NCBI GenBank assembly: GCA_963800285.1
Contig: CAWDAL010000013.1
Coordinates: forward strand, 186,001 to 250,000
Length of the DNA stretch: 64,000 nt
Source: DASUPK01 sp963800285
GTDB taxonomy: Bacteria > Actinomycetota > Thermoleophilia > Solirubrobacterales > 70-9
Direction: 5' to 3'
Every line of letters begins with the position of its first letter. Positions within the stretch are counted from its first letter, which is position 1. This document shows, one piece after another, positions 52,362-61,329 of the stretch. A program made the translations under genes and the position numbers. Under the pieces are notes generated by a model, which made no database searches, had not been told where the DNA came from, and saw only the letters and a list, made by a program, of their open reading frames with translations.

Positions 52362-53953
52362 ATGAACCGCAGGCCCAGGTGGAGCCACGTGGTGATCTCG
52401 CCGATGCGGATCAGGGTCGCGCTGGGCCTCGTCGCGCTGGCCATCGCTCTGGTGCCGGTGGCCTCGGCGCAGGCGGCCTCCGGCACCTGGGAGCGAGCCT
52501 GGGGACAGAACGTCGACGGCGCCGCGCCCGGATTGGGCTTCGAGATCTGCACCGTGGCGGCCCGATGCCAGGCGACGAATCCGGCCACCGGCGATCTGGG
52601 TGGCGAGATGGACCACTCCTCCGCGATCGCGGTGGACGGCACCGGCAACGTCTATGTGGCCAATTCCAACTTCAACCGGATCGACAAGTTCGACTCCTCC
52701 GGAAACTTCATCCGCGCCTGGGGCAGGGACGTCAATGAGAGCAACGTCTTCACCGGCTTCGAGAGCTGCGTCGCCGGCGTGGACACCTGCCAGGCCGGGA
52801 CGACCGGAACCGGCAATGGGATGATGAGCTCGCCTGCGGGCATCGCCGTCGGCCCGAATGGGGAGGTCTACGTCTCTGACGCGGGCAACACCCGGATCCA
52901 GGAGTTCACCGCGAACGGGAACTTCATCCGCATGTGGGGCAAGGACGTGGTCCTCAGCGGCATCGAGAACAGCGGCACCGGCTTCGAGATCTGCCAGATC
53001 AGCACCTGCAAGGCGGGGGCGGCATCGACCGGGCTGATCGGCGAGATGTCCACCCCGTTCGGGCTGGCGACCGGACCCGGCGGAAACGTCTATGTCGCCG
53101 ACGCCTCCAACAACCGGATCCAGAAGTTCGATGAGGAGGGGGTGCCGATCCGGGCCTGGGGCAAGGACGTCGTCAGCACCGGGCCCGACGACAAGGCAAC
53201 CAGCTTCGAGGTCTGCCGCGCCGGAATCGACACCTGCAAGGCGGGGATCACCGGAGGACTCGAGGGGGAAATGAACCTCCCGGCCGCGGTCGCGGTGGAC
53301 GGCGGCGGATCCGTGTACGTGACCGACGGGAACAACAACCGGGTCCAGAAGTTCTCCCCCTCGGGTGCGTTCCAGCTGATGTGGGGCAAGGACGTGATCA
53401 ACGGCGGAGGCATCAACTTCGAGATCTGCCACGAGGAGACCGATATCTGCAAGACGGGCGATGGCTCGGGACACCTCGGGGGCGAGCTCAACTTCCCGGT
53501 CGGCGTCGCGGCCGACGCAGCGGGAAACGTCTACATCGGCGAGGAGGACAATTCCCGCATCGACAAGTTCGGGTCGGACGGGAGCTTCCAGACGCTCTGG
53601 GGAGAGGACGTGGACGCCGTCGGCCCGGGCACCGGCTTCGAGATCTGCACGGTCGCGGCGGACTGCAAGGCGGGTCCGAACCTCGCACCCGTTCCTCGGG
53701 CGGCGAGGTCGTCCTGCCTGATGGCCTCGCCGCGGACGCCGCCGGCAGCCTCTACGTCGCCGACCGCTTCAACAATCGAGTCGAGAAGTTCGCCGACCTG
53801 CCTCCGACGAGTGTGCCTCCGCCGAGCGCCGCTCCGCCGGCGCCCACTCCGAGTACCCCGGCGCCGAAGAAGAAGAAGTGCAAGAAGAAGAAGCACAAGC
53901 ACAGCGCCTCGGCGACCGCCAGGAAGAAGTGCAAGAAGAAGCGGAGGCGGTAG
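52362..53953 (+). CDS. Secreted NHL-repeat propeller with Cys motif and polycationic tail, one-base frameshift
   Basis: A secreted propeller from the ATG at 52362 (or 52404, MRIRVALGLVALAIALVPVA). About six repeats of NHL type (GNVYVANSNFNRIDKFDSSG, GNVYVADASNNRIQKFDEEG), each followed by a two-Cys segment of the form GFEIC...CKAG (five clear copies). The frame shifts by -1 near 53672-53674; adding one G to GGG restores CKAGSEPRTRSSGGE, and the other frame completes one more blade (SLYVADRFNNRVEKFADLPP). Then come a Pro-rich linker and a Lys-rich tail with two Cys (KKKKCKKKKHKH ... RKKCKKKRRR). Probably surface-bound; ligand unknown. Confidence 0.75.
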
Positions 53954-53979
53954 ACGGCTTCGCCGTCAGATCGCGGCCG

Positions 53980-55548
53980 CTAGAGCGGGATGTTCCCGTG
54001 CTTGCGCTTCGGTCCCTCGACCCGCTTGGTCTGCAGGGTGCGCAGGGCGCGGATCAGCTTCGGGCGTGTCTGGTGGGGCTCGATCACGTCGTCGATGTAG
54101 CCGCGCTCGGCAGCCGAGTAGGGGTTGGCGAAGTGCGCCTTGTAGTCGTCGATCAGCTTTGAGCGGCGCTCGTCCGGAGTCGGCGACTTCGCCAGGTCGC
54201 GGCGGTAGATGATGTTGACCGCGCCCTCCGGCCCCATCACGGCGACCTCCGCGGTCGGCCAGGCGAAGTTGAAGTCGGCCAGCATGTGCTTGGAGTTCAT
54301 GACGTCGTAGGCGCCGCCGTAGGCCTTCCGGGTGACGACCGTGAGCTTGGGAACGGTCGCCTCGGTGAAGGCGTAGAGCAGCTTCGCGCCGTGGCGGATG
54401 ATCCCGCCCCACTCCTGCGAGGTGCCGGGCAGGAAGCCGGGCACGTCCGTGAAGGTGAGCAGCGGGACGTTGAAGGCGTCGCAGGTGCGGACGAAGCGGG
54501 CCGCCTTCTCGGATGCCTCGATGTCGAGCACCCCGGCGAGGAACGCCGGCTGGTTGCCGACGATGCCGACCGGGTGGCCGTCGAGACGGGAGAAGCCGCA
54601 GATGATGTTCTTGGCGAAGTGCTCGTGGACCTCGAAGAACTCGCCGTCGTCCACGATCCGCGCGACCACCTCGCGCATGTCGTAGGGCTTCTGCGGGTCG
54701 TCCGGGACGAGCGTGTCGAGCTCCGGGTCCTCGCGGTCGGGGTCGTCGGTGGGCTCGACGCGCGGCGGCAGCTCGAGGTTGTTGAGCGGCAGGAAGCTCA
54801 TCAGGTAGCGGACGTCCTCCAGGCACTGCTCCTCGTCGTCGGCGGCGAAGTGGGCGACGCCGGACTTGGAGTTGTGGCTCATCGCGCCGCCGAGCTCCTC
54901 GAACTCGACCTCCTCACCGGTCACCGTCTTGATCACCTCGGGACCGGTGATGAACATGTGCGAGGTCTCCTTGACCATGAAGATGAAGTCGGTCATCGCG
55001 GGGGAGTAGACGGCGCCGCCCGCGCAGGGGCCCATGATCAGGCTGATCTGGGGAATCACGCCGGAGCACTGGACGTTGCGGACGAACACGTCGCCGTAGG
55101 CGCCCAGTGAGACCACGCCCTCCTGGATCCGCGCGCCGCCCGAGTCGTTGATGCCGATCACCGGCGCCCCGACCCTGGCGGCCAGGTCCATGACCTTGAC
55201 CATCTTCTCGGCCATCACCTCACCGAGCGACCCGCCGAAGACCGTGAAGTCCTGGGAGAAGACGAACACCGTGCGGCCGTCGATCGTCCCGTAGCCGGTC
55301 ACCACCGCGTCGCCGTAGGGACGGCGCTTGTCCATCTCGAACTCGTGGGTGCGGTGGCGGACGAAGGTGTCGAGCTCCTCGAACGAGCCCGGGTCGAGCA
55401 GCTTCTCGATCCGTTCGCGGGCGGTGAGCTTGCCCTTGGCGTGCTGCTTCTCGACCGCCTCCTCGGAGCCGGCGTGAACCGCCTCGTCGCGGAGCTCGCG
55501 GAGGTAGGCGAGCTTCTCCTCGTGGGTGATCGGGTTCTTCTCTCTCAT
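53980..55548 (-). CDS. Acyl-CoA (propionyl-/acetyl-CoA) carboxylase beta chain
   Basis: A 522-residue carboxyltransferase of the AccD5/PccB type. ERIEKLLDPGSFEELDTFVR near 50, VFSQDFTVFGGSLGEVMAEK near 95, INDSGGARIQEGVVSLGAYG near 130 and DVPGFLPGTSQEWGGIIRHG near 370 are typical. It moves the carboxyl group from biotin (carried on the alpha chain at 37.8-39.6 kb) to propionyl- or acetyl-CoA. Direct linkage to the methylmalonyl-CoA mutase gene (10 bp gap) favours propionyl-CoA. The ATG at 55548 (MREKNPITHEEKL) has no strong ribosome-binding site. Confidence 0.93.
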   Translation of the reverse strand: MREKNPITHEEKLAYLRELRDEAVHAGSEEAVEKQHAKGKLTARERIEKLLDPGSFEELDTFVRHRTHEFEMDKRRPYGDAVVTGYGTIDGRTVFVFSQDFTVFGGSLGEVMAEKMVKVMDLAARVGAPVIGINDSGGARIQEGVVSLGAYGDVFVRNVQCSGVIPQISLIMGPCAGGAVYSPAMTDFIFMVKETSHMFITGPEVIKTVTGEEVEFEELGGAMSHNSKSGVAHFAADDEEQCLEDVRYLMSFLPLNNLELPPRVEPTDDPDREDPELDTLVPDDPQKPYDMREVVARIVDDGEFFEVHEHFAKNIICGFSRLDGHPVGIVGNQPAFLAGVLDIEASEKAARFVRTCDAFNVPLLTFTDVPGFLPGTSQEWGGIIRHGAKLLYAFTEATVPKLTVVTRKAYGGAYDVMNSKHMLADFNFAWPTAEVAVMGPEGAVNIIYRRDLAKSPTPDERRSKLIDDYKAHFANPYSAAERGYIDDVIEPHQTRPKLIRALRTLQTKRVEGPKRKHGNIPL

Positions 55549-55558
55549 GGGGAGGACC

Positions 55559-57277
55559 CTAGAAGAACGCGCCGCCGCGGTACTCGCCGAAGACGTCGCG
55601 CATCGCGTTGCAGACGTCGCCGATCGAGCCGCCGGCGCGCAGCGCCTCCTTGATCGGAGGCAGCAGGTTGCCGTCGCCCTGCGCGACATCGCGGAGAGAC
55701 TGCAGCTTCTGGTCGAGCTCGGCCTGGTCCCGGGACTCCTTGAACTTCTTCAGTCGCGCGAGCTGGCGCTTCTCGGCCTCGGGATCGACCTTGAGGATGT
55801 CGACGTCGTCGACCACATCGGTGACGTACTTGTTGACGCCGACGATGATGTCCTGACCGGTGCGGTAGCGCTCGTGGTAGCTGGCGGCCGATTCCTCGAT
55901 CTCGCGCTGCATGAATTCGAGGGCGTTGACCGAGCCGCCGAGGTCCTCGACCTTCTGCATCAGCTCCCAGGAGCGCGCCTCGATCTCGTCGGTGAGCGAC
56001 TCGATGAAGTAGGAGCCGGCGAATGGGTCTACCGTGTCCGCAACGCCTGACTCGTGAGCCAGCACCTGTTGGGTGCGGAGCGCGATGCGGGCGGAACGCT
56101 CTGTGGGGAGGGCGAGGGCCTCATCGAAGCCGTTGGTGTGGAGGGACTGGGTCCCACCGGCGACGGCGGCGAAGCCCTGCAGCGCCACGCGGATGATGTT
56201 CACCTCGGGCTGCTGGGCCTGGAGGGTGACCCCGCCGGTCTGGGTGTGGAAGCGGATCATCTGGGCCTTCTCGTTGGTGGCCCCGAAGCGCTCCTTCATG
56301 ATGTTCGCCCACATCCGCCTGACGGCCCGGAACTTGGCGATCTCCTGGAAGACGTTGTTGTGGCCGTTGAAGAAGAAGGCGAGCCGCTGGCCGAACTTGT
56401 TCACGTCGAGCCCGGCGTTGATGCCCGCCTCCACGTAGGCGATCGCGTTGGCGAGAGTGAAGGCGACCTCCTGCACGGCCGAGCAGCCCTTCTCGCGGAT
56501 GTGGTACCCGCTGATCGAGATCGTGTTCCACTTCGGCACGTTCTCGTTGCAGTACTCGAAGATGTTGGTGGTGAGCCGCATGGTCGGCTCGGGCGGGTAG
56601 ATGTAGTTGCCGCGCGAGATGTACTCCTTGAGCACGTCGTTCTGGACGGTGCCGCGCAGCTCCTTGGAGTCGACGCCCTGCTCCTCGCCGACCAGCTCGT
56701 AGAGCAGCAGCAGGATCGCGGCGGGGGCATTGATCGTCATCGAGGTCGAGACGTCGGACAGCGAGATCTGGTCGAAGCAGATCCGCATGTCCTCGATCGT
56801 GTCGATCGGGACGCCGGTCCGGCCGACCTCGCCCTGGCAGAGCGGGTCGTCCGAGTCGCGCCCGAGCTGCGTGGGCAGGTCGAAGGCCATGGAGAGGCCG
56901 GTCGAGCCGTGCTCGGTCAGGTAGCGATAGCGCTCGTTCGTGTCCTCCGGGCTGGCGAAGCCGGCGTACTGGCGCATCGTCCAGAGCCGGTCGCGGTACA
57001 TGCCCTTGTGGATCCCGCGGGTGAACGGATACTCGCCGGGCTCGCCGAGCCGCTCCTCGAGCCCGGGCTTGACGTCGTCCTCCTCGTAGAGGCGCTTGAT
57101 CTCGATCCCGGAGTCGGTGATCTCGTGGTCCTCGCGCTCCTCCTCCGGGAGCACGGGGGCGATGTAGCGATGGAGGTCCTCGTCGACCGCGGCCTTCTGC
57201 TCGGCCTCGGGCGCGCCGTTCGACGGCGGGCCGTCGGTCCCCTCGGTCTTCGCCTCGCCCTTTGGCCTGGTGGCCAT
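55559..57277 (-). CDS. Methylmalonyl-CoA mutase large subunit (catalytic, no B12-binding domain)
   Basis: A 572-residue catalytic subunit. EYPFTRGIHKGMYRDRLWTM near 83, QYAGFASPEDTNERYRYLTE, MAFDLPTQLGRDSDDP, SMTINAPAAILLLLYELVGE, FHTQTGGVTLQAQQPEVNII and QSLHTNGFDEALALPTERSA match the TIM-barrel domain. The protein ends at the barrel, without the DxHxxG cobalamin-binding domain, so a separate small B12 subunit must exist outside the window. It isomerises methylmalonyl-CoA to succinyl-CoA. It is co-transcribed with the carboxylase beta gene. Start at 57277 (MATRPKGEAK). Confidence 0.93.
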   Translation of the reverse strand: MATRPKGEAKTEGTDGPPSNGAPEAEQKAAVDEDLHRYIAPVLPEEEREDHEITDSGIEIKRLYEEDDVKPGLEERLGEPGEYPFTRGIHKGMYRDRLWTMRQYAGFASPEDTNERYRYLTEHGSTGLSMAFDLPTQLGRDSDDPLCQGEVGRTGVPIDTIEDMRICFDQISLSDVSTSMTINAPAAILLLLYELVGEEQGVDSKELRGTVQNDVLKEYISRGNYIYPPEPTMRLTTNIFEYCNENVPKWNTISISGYHIREKGCSAVQEVAFTLANAIAYVEAGINAGLDVNKFGQRLAFFFNGHNNVFQEIAKFRAVRRMWANIMKERFGATNEKAQMIRFHTQTGGVTLQAQQPEVNIIRVALQGFAAVAGGTQSLHTNGFDEALALPTERSARIALRTQQVLAHESGVADTVDPFAGSYFIESLTDEIEARSWELMQKVEDLGGSVNALEFMQREIEESAASYHERYRTGQDIIVGVNKYVTDVVDDVDILKVDPEAEKRQLARLKKFKESRDQAELDQKLQSLRDVAQGDGNLLPPIKEALRAGGSIGDVCNAMRDVFGEYRGGAFF

Positions 57278-57311
57278 GGCGCAAGGATAGATACGGAGGT
57301 GAGGGAGAGCG

Positions 57312-57884
57312 CTACGGGGCAACCGCGACGTTCGATTCGACCCTCTCGCGCAGGACCTCGAGCTGCACATGTGCGAACAGGCCGTAGGAGGGAGGCGGGT
57401 CGAGCTGGTCGATGTAGTCCGCCACCCAGAAGCCGAGCTCCCCGTGGAGCAGTCGTGCGCACTGCAACGGCGAGACGGGCTTGAAGGACGACTCGCGGAG
57501 CTCGGCTGCCGCGGCGTCGACGTAATCGAGAACGGGCTCGAGCCGCTCCGCGTCCCATTCGGACCAGTCGCCCTCCCGGATGCCGTGAGAGGTTCCGTCG
57601 CAGTGGGCGACGAAGCCGCAGTCGGCGAGCTCGCGCGCTCGCTTCTTCTCGGCGCGGCAGGCGGTCTTCGAGCCCTTGAACGACCCGAGGTCCTCGTAGA
57701 GGTCCGGGCGAAGCCGCAGCGCGTGGCGCTTCACGATCCGGGCGGACTTGTATCCGCGCTGGTGCTGGTCGAAGCGCTCCTCCGGGCTGCGGGCGCTCGA
57801 CCCGACGTAGACCCAGGGGATCCGGGGGTCACGCCGTCGACCCGCCGAGCGATCGAGCTCGATCACGTAGACGCGGGAGGGCAC
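57312..57884 (-). CDS. GIY-YIG-like nuclease-fold protein
   Basis: A 190-residue protein. The N-terminal 75 residues resemble a GIY-YIG fold: SRVYVIELDR then WVYVGSSARSPEERFDQHQR, RIVKRHALRLRPDLY, and a later Glu in RAEKKRARELADCGFVAHCD. The key pattern (VYVIEL, VYVGS, R..H) is present but not exact. The C-terminal part is unassigned. The start is a GTG at 57884, 17 bp after the SRPBCC-like gene. Not obviously linked in function to the mutase gene downstream. Confidence 0.6.
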   Translation of the reverse strand: MPSRVYVIELDRSAGRRRDPRIPWVYVGSSARSPEERFDQHQRGYKSARIVKRHALRLRPDLYEDLGSFKGSKTACRAEKKRARELADCGFVAHCDGTSHGIREGDWSEWDAERLEPVLDYVDAAAAELRESSFKPVSPLQCARLLHGELGFWVADYIDQLDPPPSYGLFAHVQLEVLRERVESNVAVAP

Positions 57885-57901
57885 GGCCCCTCAGTCGCTG
57901 C

Positions 57902-58432
57902 TCAGAAGCCGAAGAAGCGGCGGCGTTTCTTCTTCTTGGGCTCGGGCGCGGGCGGCTCCGGCTCCGCCGGCGCCTCCTCCACCACCGCCACCACGGGCTC
58001 GGGCTGCTCGGGCTCGATCTCCTCGGGCTCCGGCTCCGGCTGCGGCTCGGGCTCCGGCTCGGGCTCAGCCTCCAACACGGGTACCTCGGGTTCCCGCGCC
58101 TCGCTCATGCCCTCGAAGGGACGCTTCGTGGGTGTGGCCAGCTCGTCGATCACGGCATCGAGCCAGCCCTCGAGCTTGGTCGGCTCGGTGCCGCTCTCGG
58201 CGGTGACGCTGACGTTCGTGCCCCAGCCCTTCTCGCCGATCTCGACCTTGATCCAGGCGTCGTCGGGAATGGCTTTCCAGGCGAGCGTGGACTCCTCCTC
58301 ACGCTCGGTCACGCTGACCTCGGTCGCGTGCCCGACCAGGGCGCACATCAGGCCCTGCATGCGGCCGGGATGATCGAGCTGCTCCCAGACCTCAGGCGGC
58401 GACTTCACCAGGGTGCGGCTTGCGGTCTTCAT
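57902..58432 (-). CDS. SRPBCC-like protein with Glu/Pro repeat and polybasic-aromatic end
   Basis: A 176-residue protein. Residues 1-100 look like a divergent SRPBCC domain (SRTLVKSPPEVWEQLDHPGR, LAWKAIPDDAWIKVEIGEKG). Residues 118-160 are Glu/Pro repeats (EPEPEPQPEPEPEEIEPEQP) and the end is PKKKKRRRFFGF. The acidic linker followed by a basic patch and Phe-Phe suggests binding to membrane or nucleic acid. No signal peptide is present, so it is cytosolic. No known family for the tail. Confidence 0.6.
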   Translation of the reverse strand: MKTASRTLVKSPPEVWEQLDHPGRMQGLMCALVGHATEVSVTEREEESTLAWKAIPDDAWIKVEIGEKGWGTNVSVTAESGTEPTKLEGWLDAVIDELATPTKRPFEGMSEAREPEVPVLEAEPEPEPEPQPEPEPEEIEPEQPEPVVAVVEEAPAEPEPPAPEPKKKKRRRFFGF

Positions 58433-58499
58433 GGTGCGGGCATTCGTCCGTGACCCGACGCCTCCTGCACGCTTACGAGATTTGGGCGAAAGCGCCCGT

Positions 58500-59591
58500 T
58501 CAGCGGCCGAGGAACGACTCGATCGCGGCGGCCGCGCGCGGGCCCGCCTGCCCGTCCCAGAGCGGGATCTCGGGCGGCTGCTCCGGCACCTCGGCCGCCA
58601 GGGAGCGCTCCGCGGCGTCGCGCAGCGCGTCCGGGTCGACGCCGACCAGCTCGTTCGTGCCCAGCTCGACCGTGATCGGCCGCTCGGTGGTCGTCCGGTA
58701 GGTGAGGCAGGGAGTGCCGAGCACGCTCGTCTCCTCCTGCACGCCGCCGGAGTCGGTGATCACCAGCCGCGCCTCGGCCTCGAGCGCGATGAAGTCGTCG
58801 TAGTCCATCGGCGGGGTGAGGATCACCTTGCCCCAGCCGGCGCCCGACCCGGCCAGGCGCTCCCGCGTGCGGGGATGGACCGGGAAGATCACCGGCATCG
58901 AGCCGGCGAGGCCGGCGAGCACCTCCATCGTCGGGCCCAGCTTCTCGGGATCGTCGACCAGCGCGGGCCGGTGCAGGGTGACGAGGACGAACTCCCTGCT
59001 CTTCACAGCGTTGCGGCCGAGCACGGCCGGCCGGTTCACCCCCTCGAGCAGCCGGAAGAGGCTGTCGATCATCGTGTTGCCGACGAGCTGGACGCCATCC
59101 CCGGAGATGCCCTCGCCGGCGAGGTTCTCGACGGCGTCCGCCGACGTGCAGAGCAGCACGTCCGACACCCGGTCGGTGAGGACGCGATTGACTTCCTCGG
59201 GCATCTGCCAGTCCCGGGAGCGCAGCCCCGACTCGATGTGCGCGACCGCGACGTGGAGCTTGGCGGCGGCCAGCGCGGCTGCGAGTGTGGAGTTGACGTC
59301 GCCCGCGACGAGGACGAGGTCGGCGGGATGCTCCAGCAGGTCGGCCTCGATCCCGGTCAGCGCCGCCGCGGTCTGCTCGGCGTGGGACCCGGAGCCGACG
59401 CCCAGGTTGGCGTCGGGCTCGCGCATCCCGAGCCGCTCGATGAACCCGCCCGAGAGGGCGCGGTCGTAGTGCTGGCCCGTGTGCAGCAGGCGGACCGAGA
59501 CGTCGTCCGAGCCCTCCAGGGCGGCGATCACCGGAGCCGACTTCACGAAGTTGGGTCGCGCGCCGACGACGGCGAGCACCGAGGCGGTCAC
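58500..59591 (-). CDS. wecB: UDP-N-acetylglucosamine 2-epimerase (non-hydrolysing)
   Basis: A 363-residue epimerase making UDP-ManNAc from UDP-GlcNAc for cell-wall or exopolysaccharide units. AVVGARPNFVKSAPVIAALE at the start, LLHTGQHYDRALSGGFIERL, VLVAGDVNSTLAAALAAAKL, HIESGLRSRDWQMPEEVNRV, VHPRTRERL, and VITDSGGVQEETSVLGTPCL match the family. The start is a GTG at 59591 (M-TASVLAVVGARPN). It is divergent from the SDR gene by 48 bp. Confidence 0.9.
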   Translation of the reverse strand: MTASVLAVVGARPNFVKSAPVIAALEGSDDVSVRLLHTGQHYDRALSGGFIERLGMREPDANLGVGSGSHAEQTAAALTGIEADLLEHPADLVLVAGDVNSTLAAALAAAKLHVAVAHIESGLRSRDWQMPEEVNRVLTDRVSDVLLCTSADAVENLAGEGISGDGVQLVGNTMIDSLFRLLEGVNRPAVLGRNAVKSREFVLVTLHRPALVDDPEKLGPTMEVLAGLAGSMPVIFPVHPRTRERLAGSGAGWGKVILTPPMDYDDFIALEAEARLVITDSGGVQEETSVLGTPCLTYRTTTERPITVELGTNELVGVDPDALRDAAERSLAAEVPEQPPEIPLWDGQAGPRAAAAIESFLGR

Positions 59592-59639
59592 AGCGGAGCA
59601 AGCTAGCGGCTGGATCGGCTCCGGTACTGTCCGGGCACG

Positions 59640-60518
59640 ATGGCCGGCAACGAAAGTGGCGCGGTCGTGGTCACGGGGGCCTCGACCGGAATCGGGCGCT
59701 CGACCGCGCTCCTCCTGGACGAGAGGGGGTACCGCGTCTTCGCCGGCGTGCGCAAGCAGGCCGATGCCGAGTCGCTGGCGGAGGAGGGCTCCGACAACCT
59801 CACGCCGATCACGCTCGACGTGACCGAGCAGCGCTCGATCACGGCGGCCAAGGACAAGGTTCAGCGAGCCGTCGGCGAGGACGGCCTCGTCGGGCTCGTC
59901 AACAACGCCGGAGTGGGCGACGGCGGTCCGGTGGAGACCATGGACCTCGAAGTCCTGCGCAACGTCCTCGAGGTCAACCTCGTCGGCCAGGTCGCGGTCA
60001 CGCAGGCGTTCCTGCCCCTGATCCGCAAGGCGCCCGGCACGATCGTGTTCATCGCCTCGATCGGCGGCCGGATCGCGAGCCCGTTCATGTCTCCCTACAA
60101 CACGTCGAAGTTCGCGATCGAGGCGCTCGGCGAGTCGCTGCGCCAGGAGCTGGCTCCCTGGGACATCGACGTGGTCGTCGTGGAGCCGGGCAGCATCGAC
60201 ACCCCGATCTGGAAGAAGGGGGCGGAGACGATCGACGAGCAGTTCTCGAAGATGCCGCCGAACACCAAGCGCCTCTACGGCAAGCAGCTCAAGCGAATGG
60301 ACGAGGTCCTGAGCGAGACCGCGAGTCGCGGCATCCCGCCGGAGAAGGTCGCCAAGGTGATCCACGCCGCCATCAGCTCGGAGAAGCCGAAGCACCGGTA
60401 CCTGGTCGGCAGGGACGCCAAGATCGCCGCGCGCCTCAAGGGAACGCTCCCGGATCGCACCTTCACGAAGCTGATCTCCCGGCAGGTGAAGATGCCGACC
60501 GACGTCCCGTCGGAGTAG
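59640..60518 (+). CDS. Short-chain dehydrogenase/reductase
   Basis: A 292-residue classical SDR. The cofactor motif is VVVTGASTGIGRSTALLL (TGxxxGIG near residue 13), the structural motif NNAG is in LVNNAGVGDG near 89, and the catalytic Ser and YxxxK are in IASIGGRIASPFMSPYNTSK near 140-157. The C-terminal extension (about 50 residues, ending TKLISRQVKMPTDVPSE) is typical of retinol-dehydrogenase-like members. Substrate unknown. Confidence 0.87.
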   Translation: MAGNESGAVVVTGASTGIGRSTALLLDERGYRVFAGVRKQADAESLAEEGSDNLTPITLDVTEQRSITAAKDKVQRAVGEDGLVGLVNNAGVGDGGPVETMDLEVLRNVLEVNLVGQVAVTQAFLPLIRKAPGTIVFIASIGGRIASPFMSPYNTSKFAIEALGESLRQELAPWDIDVVVVEPGSIDTPIWKKGAETIDEQFSKMPPNTKRLYGKQLKRMDEVLSETASRGIPPEKVAKVIHAAISSEKPKHRYLVGRDAKIAARLKGTLPDRTFTKLISRQVKMPTDVPSE

Positions 60519-60524
60519 CGCCGG

Positions 60525-61322
60525 CTAGAGCCACTCCTTGACCCGGCCCGGGGTGGCCGTTCCGGAGAAGTCGCCCTGGTCGATGATCCGCTCGGCCGCC
60601 TCGATCAGAGCGTCGGTGGCCGCCCAGGTGAGCCCGCCGCCGACGCTGACCCGCTGCGCCCCGGCCTCCGCGATCTCGGCGAAGCTCAGGCCGAGGCGGC
60701 TGAAGGCGAGGACGTTGACCGGCCTCTCGACCGCATCGCAGACGGTCTTGATCTCCTCGGCGCTGATCAGCCCCGGTGCATAGAGCACGTCGGCGCCCGC
60801 CTCCGCATACGAGCTCAGCCGGGCGATCGTGTCGTCGATGTCGGGGTTGCCGCGCAGGTGGTTCTCGGCCCGGGCGGTGAGCACGAAGGGCGCGTCCACG
60901 GCGCGGGCGGCCTCCGCGGCCGCGGCGATGCGCTCGGTCGCCTCCGCCTGCTCGTAGAGCCGCTGCTCGTCACGGTCGTAGTCCTCGATCGAGCCACCGA
61001 CCGCGCCGGCGTTGCCCGCGGTGGCGAGGGCGCGGGCCGCGTCCTCGGGGGCCGGCCCGTAGCCGTTCTCGAGATCCGCCGAGACCGGCAGTTCGGTGGC
61101 CTCGGCGAGCGCGGTGATGTGCGCCGCCTTCTCCTCCAGGGTGACGCGCCCGTCCGCGCGCCCCAGGGTGAACGCGAAGCCGCTGCTGGTCGTGGCGAGC
61201 GCCTTGAAGCCGAGCCCCGCCATGACCTTGGCCGAGCCGGCATCCCACGGATTGGGGATTACGAATGGTTCGCCCTGATGAAGGGCGCGGAACGCATCGC
61301 CCTTCTCCTGCTGCGTCGCCAT
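60525..61322 (-). CDS. Isocitrate lyase/PEP mutase superfamily protein
   Basis: A 265-residue (beta/alpha)8 enzyme. NPWDAGSAKVMAGLGFKALA near 25, TTSSGFAFTLGRADG, PVSADLENGYGPAPEDAARA near 80 (the Asp/Glu metal ligands), GGSIEDYDRD, FVLTARAENHLRG, and APGLISAEEIK fit the oxaloacetate decarboxylase / PEP-mutase-like (ICL/PEPM) group. The catalytic KxxCG motif of isocitrate lyase is absent, so it is not an isocitrate lyase. The reaction is uncertain; carboxyvinyl-carboxyphosphonate or 2-methylisocitrate lyase-like chemistry is possible. Confidence 0.83.
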   Translation of the reverse strand: MATQQEKGDAFRALHQGEPFVIPNPWDAGSAKVMAGLGFKALATTSSGFAFTLGRADGRVTLEEKAAHITALAEATELPVSADLENGYGPAPEDAARALATAGNAGAVGGSIEDYDRDEQRLYEQAEATERIAAAAEAARAVDAPFVLTARAENHLRGNPDIDDTIARLSSYAEAGADVLYAPGLISAEEIKTVCDAVERPVNVLAFSRLGLSFAEIAEAGAQRVSVGGGLTWAATDALIEAAERIIDQGDFSGTATPGRVKEWL

Positions 61323-61329
61323 ACGGCGA

